Source: a virus. Taken from it: a DNA stretch of 52,538 nucleotides. The stretch lies in the IMG/VR virus record IMGVR_UViG_3300030046_000015, positions 1 through 52,538 of that record. One strand, 5' to 3'. The position numbers and the translations under genes were made by a program. A model generated the notes under the pieces. It did no database searches. It saw only the letters and a program-made list of their open reading frames with translations, and was not told the origin of the DNA. Numbering within the stretch: position 1 is the stretch's first letter; each line of letters opens with the position of its first letter. Below are positions 22,411-29,382 of this stretch, piece by piece.

Positions 22411-22627
22411 GCTCACCGTCCTTTGCCTGAACGACTATCCGATAGGCGTCTACTCATCCGAGCAGTTCGCCGAGTTCGCCGCCGTCGTGGACTGGAAGGG
22501 CCGCGAGCCGCGCTGGCGGGAACAGGGCTTGAAGTTCAAGGAGTCGTTCGACGGTACCATCGGCTCCTACGTCAAATGGCACTACCACCAGCACGAGTTT
22601 GAAGTGGATGCGGAGGCGCGGCTATGA
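22403..22627 (+). CDS. hypothetical protein, 74 aa
   Basis: ATG at 22403 lies in the tail of the previous gene. It has a beta start (KLTVLCLNDYPIGVYSSEQF, 20 residues) and a WHYHQHEFEVD end. It could be a small mixed alpha-beta protein. Not recognised. Overlap of four bases with the next ATG. Confidence 0.55.
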   Translation: MPKLTVLCLNDYPIGVYSSEQFAEFAAVVDWKGREPRWREQGLKFKESFDGTIGSYVKWHYHQHEFEVDAEARL

Positions 22628-22824
22628 GTGAACAATCTAGACGCATAGCTGCAGAGCAAAGACGCTCCACTATTCTCTCTAAGCGTTTCAAGACAATGGC
22701 CGATCACATTAACTCGCTTCGTGACAGTCAGTTTGAAACTCTAGACATCAGCGAAGAAAAGTTGCTTATCAACATGGAACAATGCTTACTGGCGCTGGCA
22801 AAAGCGCGGATTGGAGCGAGATGA
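22624..22824 (+). CDS. hypothetical helical protein, 66 aa
   Basis: ATG overlaps the previous stop (ATGA). The sequence is charged and helical throughout (RRIAAEQRRSTILSKRFKTM, then KLLINMEQCLLALAKARIG), possibly a coiled coil. Function unknown. Confidence 0.55.
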   Translation: MSEQSRRIAAEQRRSTILSKRFKTMADHINSLRDSQFETLDISEEKLLINMEQCLLALAKARIGAR

Positions 22825-23051
22825 GTAAGCCATTCTCCGTCATGGTTCCTTGCCCCGGCGTTACCAACGACGGTCTTGCCGGCCACTCTATGCGCGACTT
22901 CTGTTCGTCGTGCGCGCCGCATTGGGAGCAATATCCAACGTGCCCAACGCATCATCGGAAGCTACCATCCAGCGGATTCTGCAGCGATTGTAAGAAGTTC
23001 TACCGCGAACCGGAGCGTTTGGATCTCTCGGAGTACAAGGGGTTTGCATGA
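22821..23051 (+). CDS. zinc-ribbon-like protein, 76 aa
   Basis: ATG overlaps the previous stop (ATGA). It has three possible metal pairs: DFCSSCAPHWEQ, TCPTHHRK and FCSDCKKFY. Together these form a treble-clef or ribbon-like zinc site. The role is unknown; transcription or nucleic-acid adaptor functions are possible. Confidence 0.55.
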   Translation: MSKPFSVMVPCPGVTNDGLAGHSMRDFCSSCAPHWEQYPTCPTHHRKLPSSGFCSDCKKFYREPERLDLSEYKGFA

Positions 23052-23227
23052 AACTCTTGAGCGATCCAATCACCTTGGAAGAGCTTGAAGTCGTCCTAGC
23101 GCGCGTACTGGATTCGCCATTCGAAGTTGACAAGTGGCGGTCCACTGTAGAGGACGCGTACATCCGCATCGGCGGAAAGAACGCGCGGCTGGTACAGCCA
23201 ACGAAGAGGGAGTTCCTCCATGGCTAA
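23048..23227 (+). CDS. hypothetical protein, 59 aa
   Basis: ATG at 23048 overlaps the previous stop (ATGA). The product reads MKLLSDPITLEELEVVLARV then LDSPFEVDKWRSTVEDAYIR and ends with basic residues. No family is recognised. Its last codons overlap the next start by eight bases. Confidence 0.5.
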   Translation: MKLLSDPITLEELEVVLARVLDSPFEVDKWRSTVEDAYIRIGGKNARLVQPTKREFLHG

Positions 23228-23411
23228 ACAACGCGTGGTCGTCAACGGCACGGAGTACAACCTGATCATACCGCATGGACAAGAAATCACGCTTTCCAGC
23301 GATAAGCACGCTGCGACTATGACCACGACCCTCCACGAACTTCAAACGCAGTACGGCGTGAAGACGGCGTACTTTGTGCGGTTGGCACTGAATGAGTGGA
23401 GACGGCGATGA
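23220..23411 (+). CDS. hypothetical protein, 63 aa
   Basis: ATG at 23220 has AGGGAG upstream. The product is MAKQRVVVNGTEYNLIIPHG then TLHELQTQYGVKTAYFVRLA, suggesting a small beta hairpin and a helix. It could be a small DNA-binding protein, but nothing shows this. Coupled to the next gene by ATGA. Confidence 0.5.
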   Translation: MAKQRVVVNGTEYNLIIPHGQEITLSSDKHAATMTTTLHELQTQYGVKTAYFVRLALNEWRRR

Positions 23412-23692
23412 TCTTCCTACTATTCGTAACGAACATACTCACGATGTGGCTGCTGTGGCTGGCGATCTACCGCCTGCATCAAGCGAAGAAGCGCCCACTG
23501 ATTACGGCTGAGCTCAAAGTGGAACGCACGCAGCGCGTAGAGCATTCCACGTTGACCGACGATGTGATCAGCGCGTTGATGAATCTCGGTTACAAGAAGA
23601 AGGTAGCGCAGCGTGCGGTAACTGAGGTGGTCGGCAACGGCTGGACGACGTTCGACGACCTGTTCCGCGCGGCGCTGAGGAGGGCGGGATGA
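23408..23692 (+). CDS. membrane-anchored RuvA-C-like (UBA-like) protein, 94 aa
   Basis: ATG overlaps the previous stop. A membrane segment (FLLFVTNILTMWLLWLAI) is followed by a basic linker. A C-terminal three-helix domain then reads LTDDVISALMNLGYKKKVAQ and ends with FDDLFRAALRRAG. This matches the RuvA C-terminal (UBA-like) pattern DVISAL..LGY.......AV, which in RuvA contacts RuvB. A membrane-tethered copy is unusual. It may interact with host RuvB or a phage motor. This is inference. Confidence 0.6.
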   Translation: MIFLLFVTNILTMWLLWLAIYRLHQAKKRPLITAELKVERTQRVEHSTLTDDVISALMNLGYKKKVAQRAVTEVVGNGWTTFDDLFRAALRRAG

Positions 23693-23877
23693 CACCGGAT
23701 CGTGGGACTGAGGTCGTGTATACAGCGCCCAATGGAACGTCGTTCCAGGCGGTCGTAGTGAATGGTCGTCTGGAGGATGACGGGCTTTTGGCGATTCGGC
23801 ACAAAGCGGATGGCCGGTTGGTGTTCGCGAATCCAGATTTTCTGGAGAAAGTCGTAGTTCCAGAAAACGAGCTATAA
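23689..23877 (+). CDS. small SH3-like hypothetical protein, 62 aa
   Basis: ATG overlaps the previous stop (ATGA). The sequence DRGTEVVYTAPNGTSFQAVV, then GLLAIRHKADGRLVFANPDF suggests a small beta barrel. Not recognised. Its 3' end contains the first copy of the TTTTCTGG/CCAGAAAA operator motif. Confidence 0.5.
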   Translation: MTPDRGTEVVYTAPNGTSFQAVVVNGRLEDDGLLAIRHKADGRLVFANPDFLEKVVVPENEL

Positions 23878-23878
23878 T
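23838..23878 (+). promoter_or_regulatory. TATAAT promoter with TTTTCTGG/CCAGAAAA inverted repeat
   Basis: TTTTCTGG (23838-23845) and CCAGAAAA (23860-23867) form an inverted repeat ending five bases before TATAAT at 23873-23878. A second copy of the same arms in reversed order lies at 24966-25000 next to another TATAAT box. This suggests one regulator for both genes. Confidence 0.5.
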
Positions 23879-23885
23879 CCTAATC

Positions 23886-23902
23886 AGCGCACAAGGAGCG
23901 CT
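23886..23902 (+). promoter_or_regulatory. leader hairpin with SD in the loop
   Basis: AGCGC at 23886-23890 pairs with GCGCT at 23898-23902, leaving ACAAGGA in the loop. AAGGA is the ribosome site for the gene starting at 23908. Confidence 0.5.
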
Positions 23903-23907
23903 ACCCA

Positions 23908-24939
23908 ATGCCTGAAGTGATCTCAGAAAACATCGTCCGCAAGATTCAACTCCTCCTCCAACTCGCAGAGCGCGCCGCTGGTAACGAAGTGGAAGCCGCC
24001 GCCGCCATGGCGAAGGCTCAAGAGCTTCTAGCACAGTACAACCTGGACCTCGCCACCGTACAAGACAAAGTCGTCAAGGGCGGTACGAACACGCCGGACG
24101 ACGCCATGGCGAAGCGTGATTACGCCGTAACGAAGCGTTCAGCCATGTACCAGTGGCAGCGGAATCTTGTGCGCGCTTTGGCCGAGGCGAACTACTGCAT
24201 CTACTGGACGGCCGAGGTACAGGAAGAGCTCTACATTCCGAAGAGCAAACGGAAGTACGATGATGACGAGGCCATGCAGAAGCGTTGGGTGAAGCGTCAT
24301 AAGGTGCTTGGACGCACCGCCAACACGATGTCGGTCTTGATGATGGTGGACTACTTGATGGACACGATTGAACGTCTACTACCGTACGAACAGAAAGAGC
24401 GACTCAGCCGGTCGGCTAGCAGCTGGCGCGAGGGCTGCTCTGATCGTCTGATTCAGCGCATCCAGGCGAAGGCCGAAGCCATGAAGAAAGCGGATTACGC
24501 CACTCAGGGAGAAGCTGCTTACACCACGGCCATCGCGTTACGGAACGTCGCTACCGCTGAGGAGATCGGGAACTACGACTTCCAGAACGGCGCGGGTGCG
24601 TGGGCGGCGCGCGCCGCACGTATGAAGGCGAACGAAGAGCGTTGGGCCGCGCAGGACAAGTTGAACGCTGAACGCGAAGCCAAGGAGCTCGCGGAACTGG
24701 AAGCGAAATTGGCACTGGAAACGCCTGCGCAGAAAGCCAAGCGTCTGAAAGCGGAAGCGCGTGAAGCGGAACGGCGCGCTAAGTACAGCGAACGGTATTG
24801 GGAGGCTCAGGATCGCAAGGCGTATCGTGAAGCTTCGCGACGTGACCACGGAGCGTATCGGGCCGGGTCGGCAACGGCGGAGAAAATCGGCCTTGACGAC
24901 CAGCTGAAGTCTGGTAAGACTGCTGGAAATCTAAGCTAA
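23908..24939 (+). CDS. DUF2786-containing helical protein, 343 aa
   Basis: The N-terminus (KIQLLLQLAERAAGNEVEAA, then AMAKAQELLAQYNLDLATV) matches the DUF2786 pattern, a helical domain of unknown role frequent in phages and bacteria. The middle is helical with WQRNLVRALAEANYCIYW. From about residue 240 it is a charged coiled coil, rich in Glu, Arg, Lys and Ala. The gene has its own operator-linked promoter and a hairpin leader. Function unknown. Confidence 0.7.
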   Translation: MPEVISENIVRKIQLLLQLAERAAGNEVEAAAAMAKAQELLAQYNLDLATVQDKVVKGGTNTPDDAMAKRDYAVTKRSAMYQWQRNLVRALAEANYCIYWTAEVQEELYIPKSKRKYDDDEAMQKRWVKRHKVLGRTANTMSVLMMVDYLMDTIERLLPYEQKERLSRSASSWREGCSDRLIQRIQAKAEAMKKADYATQGEAAYTTAIALRNVATAEEIGNYDFQNGAGAWAARAARMKANEERWAAQDKLNAEREAKELAELEAKLALETPAQKAKRLKAEAREAERRAKYSERYWEAQDRKAYREASRRDHGAYRAGSATAEKIGLDDQLKSGKTAGNLS

Positions 24940-24963
24940 GTCGTTGAAATTGGGCCAGTTGCA

Positions 24964-25008
24964 CTCCAGAAAAATAGTTTTCAGATTCTCTGTTTTCTGG
25001 AGTATAAT
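24964..25008 (+). promoter_or_regulatory. operator-linked TATAAT promoter (10-bp inverted repeat)
   Basis: CTCCAGAAAA (24964-24973) and TTTTCTGGAG (24993-25002) form a perfect 10-bp inverted repeat, and TATAAT follows at 25003-25008. TTCAGA at 24980-24985 matches 4 of 6 bases of a -35 box at 17-bp spacing and lies between the arms. A protein bound to the repeat would block or assist this promoter. The arms match those at 23838-23867. Confidence 0.55.
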
Positions 25009-25014
25009 CATTTC

Positions 25015-25031
25015 AGTGGCAAGAAGCCACT
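25015..25031 (+). promoter_or_regulatory. leader hairpin just upstream of the SD
   Basis: AGTGGC (25015-25020) pairs with GCCACT (25026-25031) around AAGAA. AAAAGGAG follows at once, and the start codon is at 25047. It may stabilise the mRNA 5' end. Confidence 0.5.
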
Positions 25032-25046
25032 CAAAAGGAGCCTCAA

Positions 25047-25430
25047 ATGAACCTCACCGATAAACTCACAATCGCCGCCCTAGTTGGAATCGCCTCCATC
25101 GGTCTGTCACAGACCCCGACCGTCAAGCCGGTGTCGCTCGCCACCACCGCGCCGTCTACGTCATTCGTAGTGCCTACCGCTCAGCCCGTTACCGCGTCGC
25201 TCTTCGCGAACGACGGTCCGATCAAGCCGGGTGCGAAGCTCGTAGTGGTAGGTAACGGTTGGTACAAGGCGTCGCCCACTACGTACGAGTTCCGTTCGGC
25301 CGGCAAGCTGATCGCGACGGTCGATTGCTCTCCTAACGGTACGTGGTACGCTCACCTTCACGCTGGTGCCACGCTGGTTGCATTCACCACCCTGGACGCC
25401 GCGCAGTCGTTCATTGCTTCCAGCCGCTAG
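25047..25430 (+). CDS. secreted or envelope small protein, 127 aa
   Basis: The ATG follows AAAAGGAGCCTCAA. The N-terminus MNLTDKLTIAALVGIASIGL is signal-like, with a possible cleavage near LSQTPTV. The mature part is beta-rich and Ser/Thr/Ala/Val-rich (APSTSFVVPTAQPVTASLF, then YEFRSAGKLIATVDCSPNGT). Strong leader and promoter elements suggest high or early expression. Function unknown; an envelope-located early phage protein could act in superinfection exclusion (speculation). Confidence 0.55.
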   Translation: MNLTDKLTIAALVGIASIGLSQTPTVKPVSLATTAPSTSFVVPTAQPVTASLFANDGPIKPGAKLVVVGNGWYKASPTTYEFRSAGKLIATVDCSPNGTWYAHLHAGATLVAFTTLDAAQSFIASSR

Positions 25431-25466
25431 TAGCTCGTCTTCACGCCTCTCTAACCTTCGTAGATA

Positions 25467-25484
25467 TAGCGGTACAGGCCGCTA
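25467..25484 (+). promoter_or_regulatory. leader hairpin just upstream of the SD
   Basis: TAGCGG (25467-25472) pairs with CCGCTA (25479-25484) around TACAGG. AAGGAGA follows and the start is at 25497. Same design as the hairpin at 25015. Confidence 0.5.
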
Positions 25485-25496
25485 AGGAGAAACAAA

Positions 25497-25652
25497 ATGC
25501 CACAGTCCATGCAACAGAAGCGCAAGAACTCCCTCGAACTTCTCAAGTCAGCACTCATCAGCCGCATCGCGCAGGAAGAGTTCAAGAAGGCTGAGAACCT
25601 CGCCCGCATGATCCAGTTCACCGAAGCCGCCATCGCGAAGGGTGGACGCTAA
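25497..25652 (+). CDS. small helical protein, 51 aa
   Basis: ATG follows a hairpin and AAGGAGA. The product is a charged amphipathic helix (MQQKRKNSLELLKSALISRI, then AQEEFKKAENLARMIQFTEA). Not recognised. Its stop is one base before the next ATG. Confidence 0.6.
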   Translation: MPQSMQQKRKNSLELLKSALISRIAQEEFKKAENLARMIQFTEAAIAKGGR

Positions 25653-25653
25653 C

Positions 25654-27213
25654 ATGGCAAAGTCAATCCTGAAGAACATCAAGGCAGCACCGAGCGCGAA
25701 AGCTGTCAAGGCTGTTGGCAAGAAGTTGATCAAGACGGCTAAGGGCGAAACAGTCGTAGCCACGCACGACATCCACAATAAGTCGCTCGCTCCCACCGCG
25801 CCCGTAACGCCGCTGACTCAGGCGTTCGTCAAGGCCGGATTCGTATACAGCCGCACTGAGGAGGTAGATAACAATACCGCTCATGGCTATACACGCGAAG
25901 ACGGTGCGGCGCTTCTATTCACGCACGCTGGCAGTTCGTCCAGCATCAACACCGCGTGGCAGGTGAAGTTTGCGGACGGCTCCACGGCTGAAGGCAAGAA
26001 CGCTCAGCAATTCGTAAAGACCATGTACGACGCTAAGGGACCGGCTCCGTTACCTAGCAACGTCGTGGCCGCGCTGGACGCGCTACGTAAGCTGACGGCT
26101 GGCAAGTATCGCATCAGCGATCTGGCTGGCGACGCCAACTACAAGGCGCGCGTGCAGCTTCTGAAGCTGCTACGTAAGACTGACAAGGTACTGGTCAAGG
26201 AGAGCGGCGTCAACAAAGTGCTGACCGAGTTCTACGTCGCGCTCGGCATCGCGAAGTCGTCCGTGGCCGGTATGGAGTCGGCATTCAGCGCGAAGTGCAT
26301 GGAGCTCGCGAAGAGTGCCAGCAAGACGGAGCGCGCGGTAGCGAAGGTAGAGAAGGCTGTAATCGCTGACGAGCTTCGGAAGACGGTACACACCCGCGTC
26401 GTATTCGATGGCAAGCCGATCCTGGACGCGCCCAAGAAGATGAACAAGAAGCAAGAAGCCAAGGACAGCGCCGATTTCAAGCTGGAACTGGCGGCACGAG
26501 TCAAGCGTGCGGAGCGCGAAACGGCGAACATGCCAATGGCGCAGCCGAAGTCGGATGCTGATATCTACGTCAACCTGGACGAGATATTCCTGCTGGAAGA
26601 TCCCAATAATGGTATCGTTTTGCTACAGTTGGAAAAACCCAATTCGCAGGGCGCGATTTGCGTGTATAATAACGGGAGTCGCGTTGCTGCCGGAGTAGTA
26701 CCGACAGAAGTTCTGAGAACACTGCGTCAGATCACAAGTAGCGATCTAGTGAGAGACGTAAATCAGTTACTACACCCCATTACGGCTGGAGTTGTAGTTT
26801 CGTCCGTGGCTGAACGCCACCTTACAGCGGTGTTAGATCACTGCAAGGAGAACATCATGACCACTGCAACCGTTGAAACCAAGAAGCAGAAATTCGCACC
26901 TCCCGCTGGAACAGCCAAGAAGACCGCGAAGAACGCTGTCACGACCAAGGTCAAGGCAACCGTAACCAAGAAGGCCGACAAGGCACCGCGCGCCGCAGCC
27001 GCCGATCGCAAGATCAAGGCGTTAGTAACGTTGAAGTCGGAGTCGTTGCCCCGCGAAGGCAGCTTCTGCTACGGTCAAGTTGAGGCCATCATCGGCTCCA
27101 AGACCGTGAGCGAGGCTCAGGCCAAGCTGGACAAGTCCAAGCTGAATCCCAGCGGTCGCAAGCTGGAAGTGGCGTGGCTGGTGAAGCAGGGCTACCTGTC
27201 CGTCATCGAGTAG
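25654..27213 (+). CDS. large Lys/Ala-rich protein, 519 aa, with internal start
   Basis: ATG at 25654 is set by its position directly after the previous stop. The N-terminal part is basic (KSILKNIKAAPSAKAVKAV) with a beta-like middle and a long charged helical part. At about residues 310-395 a more AT-rich stretch encodes IYVNLDEIFLLEDPNNGIVL and HPITAGVVVSSVAERHL. The C-terminal 118 residues begin after AAGGAGAACATC and an ATG at 26857: MTTATVETKKQKFAPPAGTA, then many Lys/Ala repeats and a small globular end. This could be a two-domain or composite protein. Function unknown; nucleic-acid binding is suggested by basic repeats. Confidence 0.55.
   Translation: MAKSILKNIKAAPSAKAVKAVGKKLIKTAKGETVVATHDIHNKSLAPTAPVTPLTQAFVKAGFVYSRTEEVDNNTAHGYTREDGAALLFTHAGSSSSINTAWQVKFADGSTAEGKNAQQFVKTMYDAKGPAPLPSNVVAALDALRKLTAGKYRISDLAGDANYKARVQLLKLLRKTDKVLVKESGVNKVLTEFYVALGIAKSSVAGMESAFSAKCMELAKSASKTERAVAKVEKAVIADELRKTVHTRVVFDGKPILDAPKKMNKKQEAKDSADFKLELAARVKRAERETANMPMAQPKSDADIYVNLDEIFLLEDPNNGIVLLQLEKPNSQGAICVYNNGSRVAAGVVPTEVLRTLRQITSSDLVRDVNQLLHPITAGVVVSSVAERHLTAVLDHCKENIMTTATVETKKQKFAPPAGTAKKTAKNAVTTKVKATVTKKADKAPRAAAADRKIKALVTLKSESLPREGSFCYGQVEAIIGSKTVSEAQAKLDKSKLNPSGRKLEVAWLVKQGYLSVIE
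26665..26670 (+). promoter_or_regulatory. TATAAT box inside the 519-aa gene
   Basis: A perfect TATAAT (context GTGTATAATAAC) lies 187 bases before the possible internal start at 26857. No -35 is visible. It may serve that internal gene or be chance. Confidence 0.3.
26857..27213 (+). CDS. possible nested gene product, 118 aa (in-frame)
   Basis: ATG at 26857 has AAGGAG eight to nine bases upstream and would yield the basic C-terminal part of the 519-aa protein as a separate chain (KKTAKN, KATVTKKADKAPRAAAADRK, then a globular tail ending GYLSVIE). This could be a histone-like protein made from an internal start. It is not independent of the larger gene. Confidence 0.35.
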   Translation: MTTATVETKKQKFAPPAGTAKKTAKNAVTTKVKATVTKKADKAPRAAAADRKIKALVTLKSESLPREGSFCYGQVEAIIGSKTVSEAQAKLDKSKLNPSGRKLEVAWLVKQGYLSVIE

Positions 27214-27231
27214 TTCAGCGTAGTAGCGCGA

Positions 27232-27251
27232 GTCCGGCGCGTTATCCGGAC
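27232..27251 (+). repeat. 6-bp inverted repeat hairpin
   Basis: GTCCGG (27232-27237) and CCGGAC (27246-27251) form a small hairpin in the 66-base gap after the 519-aa gene. No T run follows, so a terminator is unlikely. Confidence 0.4.
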
Positions 27252-27279
27252 ACATCTCAGCCTGAAAAGGATTGACATC

Positions 27280-27474
27280 ATGCCTACCTCTCTAGCTCGT
27301 CGTATCCGCCGCATTGGCATCCTGCCTTCCATAACCGTTGACGGCGTTACGAAGCGTCGCTTCGAGGAAATGAGCTCGTCTGCTCGTTCTAAGATGGAAG
27401 ACGCCATACGAGCCGAACGAGCGCCGCGTCATGCGAAGTTTCTGGCGGCGCGCAAGTCGGCTAGAAGCAAGTAA
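27280..27474 (+). CDS. small basic protein, 64 aa
   Basis: ATG at 27280 is preceded by AAAAGGATTGACATC. The product is very basic (LARRIRRIGILPSITVDGVT, then APRHAKFLAARKSARSK). It may bind nucleic acid. It is the last gene before the terminator at 27508. Confidence 0.55.
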   Translation: MPTSLARRIRRIGILPSITVDGVTKRRFEEMSSSARSKMEDAIRAERAPRHAKFLAARKSARSK

Positions 27475-27507
27475 ACCACTACAGATAGCCTGAACACGAA
27501 GAGTATG

Positions 27508-27539
27508 AGACGCCCAGAACATCGGGCGTCTTTGTATTT
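27508..27539 (+). terminator. rho-independent terminator
   Basis: AGACGCCC (27508-27515) pairs with GGGCGTCT (27524-27531) around AGAACATC, then TTTGTATTT follows. A downstream AGACGCC (27553-27559) could pair alternatively with 27525-27531. It ends the upstream operon before the modification cluster. Confidence 0.75.
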
Positions 27540-27584
27540 CCCCGGGTGTCTTAGACGCCTTTGCCACGTAAGAGGAGAACGATC

Positions 27585-28484
27585 CTGAAAAACCTAACAC
27601 TCATCATCCCCACGCACGGTCGTGTTAACAAGCAGATAACGCTCCAGGCGCTGCCGACTGCGCTCCAGGCCGAGGTCATCCTCGTGGCTTCGTTGCCTGA
27701 CGAAGCCAAGGCGCTGAAGAAGCTGTACCCGGCTAACCAAGTGCTTACAGCCAAGGGCACTACATCCATCGCTACGAAGCGTCACTGGATTATGAAGAAC
27801 GTAGCCGGCAAGTTTCTATTTATGATGGACGACGACCTGGCGTTCTTCGAGCGCTGCCCGGCTAAGTGGCGCGTGTGGGAGGAGCATCGCAAGGCGTACG
27901 CCGTAGCTCCGGACGCACCGGCTGGAACCTCGCTGATGATGCGTCGCTATCCTAAGGACAAGGTCCTCTTGAAGCTATTCCAGGAGATGGATTCCTACGC
28001 TGGTAAAGAGCACGACCTCGGTATGATCGGCATCGCGCATCGGCGTCACTCTGACAAGAAGAAAGCGGCGTGGGAGAAGAACGCAAGGATGATGTATGCT
28101 TTCGGTGTCAACCGAGAGCTCTATCTCAAAGAGAAGATTCGCTTCGACGCCATAGGTCTGCGCGAGGACTTCCACGTGGTGTTGTCCATGTTGCGTAAAG
28201 GCCATGAGTGCCACAACTACGTCGAGCTACTCAACAACGAGTACGGCACATTCGGCGCGGCGGGAGGGTGCAGCGGCGAGCGCAGTATGGAGTACAGCGA
28301 CGCCCAGTGCTTCGAGTTGGCCAAGCTACACCCCGGCTTCGTGAAGGTGGTGGACCGCGCGTACACCACGACGGCTGTGCGTAAGGAGGTCGTGGTAGCC
28401 TGGAAGAAGGCTTACCTCTCCTCTCTGGCTCAGCCCAAGGTTCCAAGCGTACGGAAGGCAGCAAAGAAAGCGGTGACGGCATGA
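27585..28484 (+). CDS. GT-A glycosyltransferase, TET-associated (TAGT)-like
   Basis: The frame is open from TTG 27561, but AGAGGAG lies inside it. The best start is CTG at 27585, seven bases after GGAG, giving MKNLTLIIPTHGRVNKQITL. The 299-aa protein has the GT-A DxD-like motif FLFMMDDDLAFF (D82-D84), a KGTTSIATKRHWIM segment before it, and IGLREDFHVVLSMLRKGHEC followed by GAAGGCSGERSMEYS near the C-terminus. This order (IPTHGR, DDD, ED, GG.S..R) resembles TAGT-family enzymes that add sugars to hydroxymethylated bases in phage DNA. The donor and acceptor are not known from sequence. It heads the modification cluster. Confidence 0.7.
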   Translation: MKNLTLIIPTHGRVNKQITLQALPTALQAEVILVASLPDEAKALKKLYPANQVLTAKGTTSIATKRHWIMKNVAGKFLFMMDDDLAFFERCPAKWRVWEEHRKAYAVAPDAPAGTSLMMRRYPKDKVLLKLFQEMDSYAGKEHDLGMIGIAHRRHSDKKKAAWEKNARMMYAFGVNRELYLKEKIRFDAIGLREDFHVVLSMLRKGHECHNYVELLNNEYGTFGAAGGCSGERSMEYSDAQCFELAKLHPGFVKVVDRAYTTTAVRKEVVVAWKKAYLSSLAQPKVPSVRKAAKKAVTA

Positions 28485-28648
28485 AGTGCGAAAATTGCAA
28501 GAAGAAGTGTGCGAATCGGTTCTGTAACCTTGGCTGCTTCAACCGGTGGGTGCGGCGTGGTAATCGCAAACTGGTGGAGGACGCGCACAAGAGCGGCACG
28601 GAGGATTACCGCGTCGTCGTACGGAAGATGATGGGAGGCACGGCGTGA
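28481..28648 (+). CDS. small FCS/MYM-like zinc-finger protein, 55 aa
   Basis: ATG overlaps the previous stop (ATGA), and its TGA overlaps the next GTG (GTGA). It has MKCENCKKKCANRFCNLGCF, a C-x2-C...C...C-x3-C arrangement like MYM/FCS fingers, then a basic region. It may assist the neighbouring enzymes. Function unknown. Confidence 0.55.
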   Translation: MKCENCKKKCANRFCNLGCFNRWVRRGNRKLVEDAHKSGTEDYRVVVRKMMGGTA

Positions 28649-29382
28649 TCATTCACCACAAGATTCAGCGCAACAGCGGAGCAGCCCTAGAGCCGTGTAT
28701 CTATAAGAGTGGCCATGGTGTGCCGACGCAAGGCGCTAAGATGCGCGCCTATCCGGACGTATTTGTGCCGGTGCTAGGTATAACGACTGGCGGCTACGTC
28801 ATGCCGGTAATGGGCGAACCATCGCCGGTACTGGACCTGCCGTTGGCGCTGGCCCGGTTGGCTGCTTTATGGGACCTGCCGGTGGCGCATGTCTACGATT
28901 ATGAGGGCCGCCGTCGCCACCACGTAGTCCAAGTAGAGCCGTTCACTCGCACAGAAGGCTTTCCGCCTATTATCCGGTCGGCGCTGACGACGTGGTACGA
29001 ACGAATTGGTAGTACGCAAAGCAAAGGAGCACAGGTCGTACATGGTGATCCCACCCTGGAGAACTACGTACGCGACGGTTATTGGCTAGACCCTAGTACG
29101 CGTCCATTGCCACAAGAGGCCGAGCTTGACGGCGGCAAGCTGCTGCAGTCGTACTTCCACTACGGTCGCCCTTGCCTGGAGTCGGAACGTTACATGATAC
29201 GTAAGTTCTTGGTCGAGCAAAAATTGAACCTGGACCTCTGTATCTACTACATGCTGACGCACATCATTCGGCTGTATGGTGTGCAGCCGCAGGCGCGTGT
29301 ATGGGCCATTGACGTCGTATCGGGCCTGCGTAATTTGGCGGAAGAACTTCGCACGGAAATGAGAGTGGATGCATGCAAGTAG
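28645..29382 (+). CDS. APH/choline-kinase-fold kinase-like protein
   Basis: GTG at 28645 overlaps the previous stop. The 245-aa protein has the catalytic-loop-like motif VVHGDPTLENYV (H133, D135, N140) and the following LDP plus AELDGGKLLQS (D162, K165), in place of the usual DFG region. This is the C-lobe arrangement of APH, choline-kinase and related small-molecule kinases. The N-lobe is short. The substrate is unknown; a sugar, amino alcohol or choline-like group is plausible given the adjacent NTP-transferase. It overlaps the next gene by ten bases. Confidence 0.65.
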   Translation: MIIHHKIQRNSGAALEPCIYKSGHGVPTQGAKMRAYPDVFVPVLGITTGGYVMPVMGEPSPVLDLPLALARLAALWDLPVAHVYDYEGRRRHHVVQVEPFTRTEGFPPIIRSALTTWYERIGSTQSKGAQVVHGDPTLENYVRDGYWLDPSTRPLPQEAELDGGKLLQSYFHYGRPCLESERYMIRKFLVEQKLNLDLCIYYMLTHIIRLYGVQPQARVWAIDVVSGLRNLAEELRTEMRVDACK

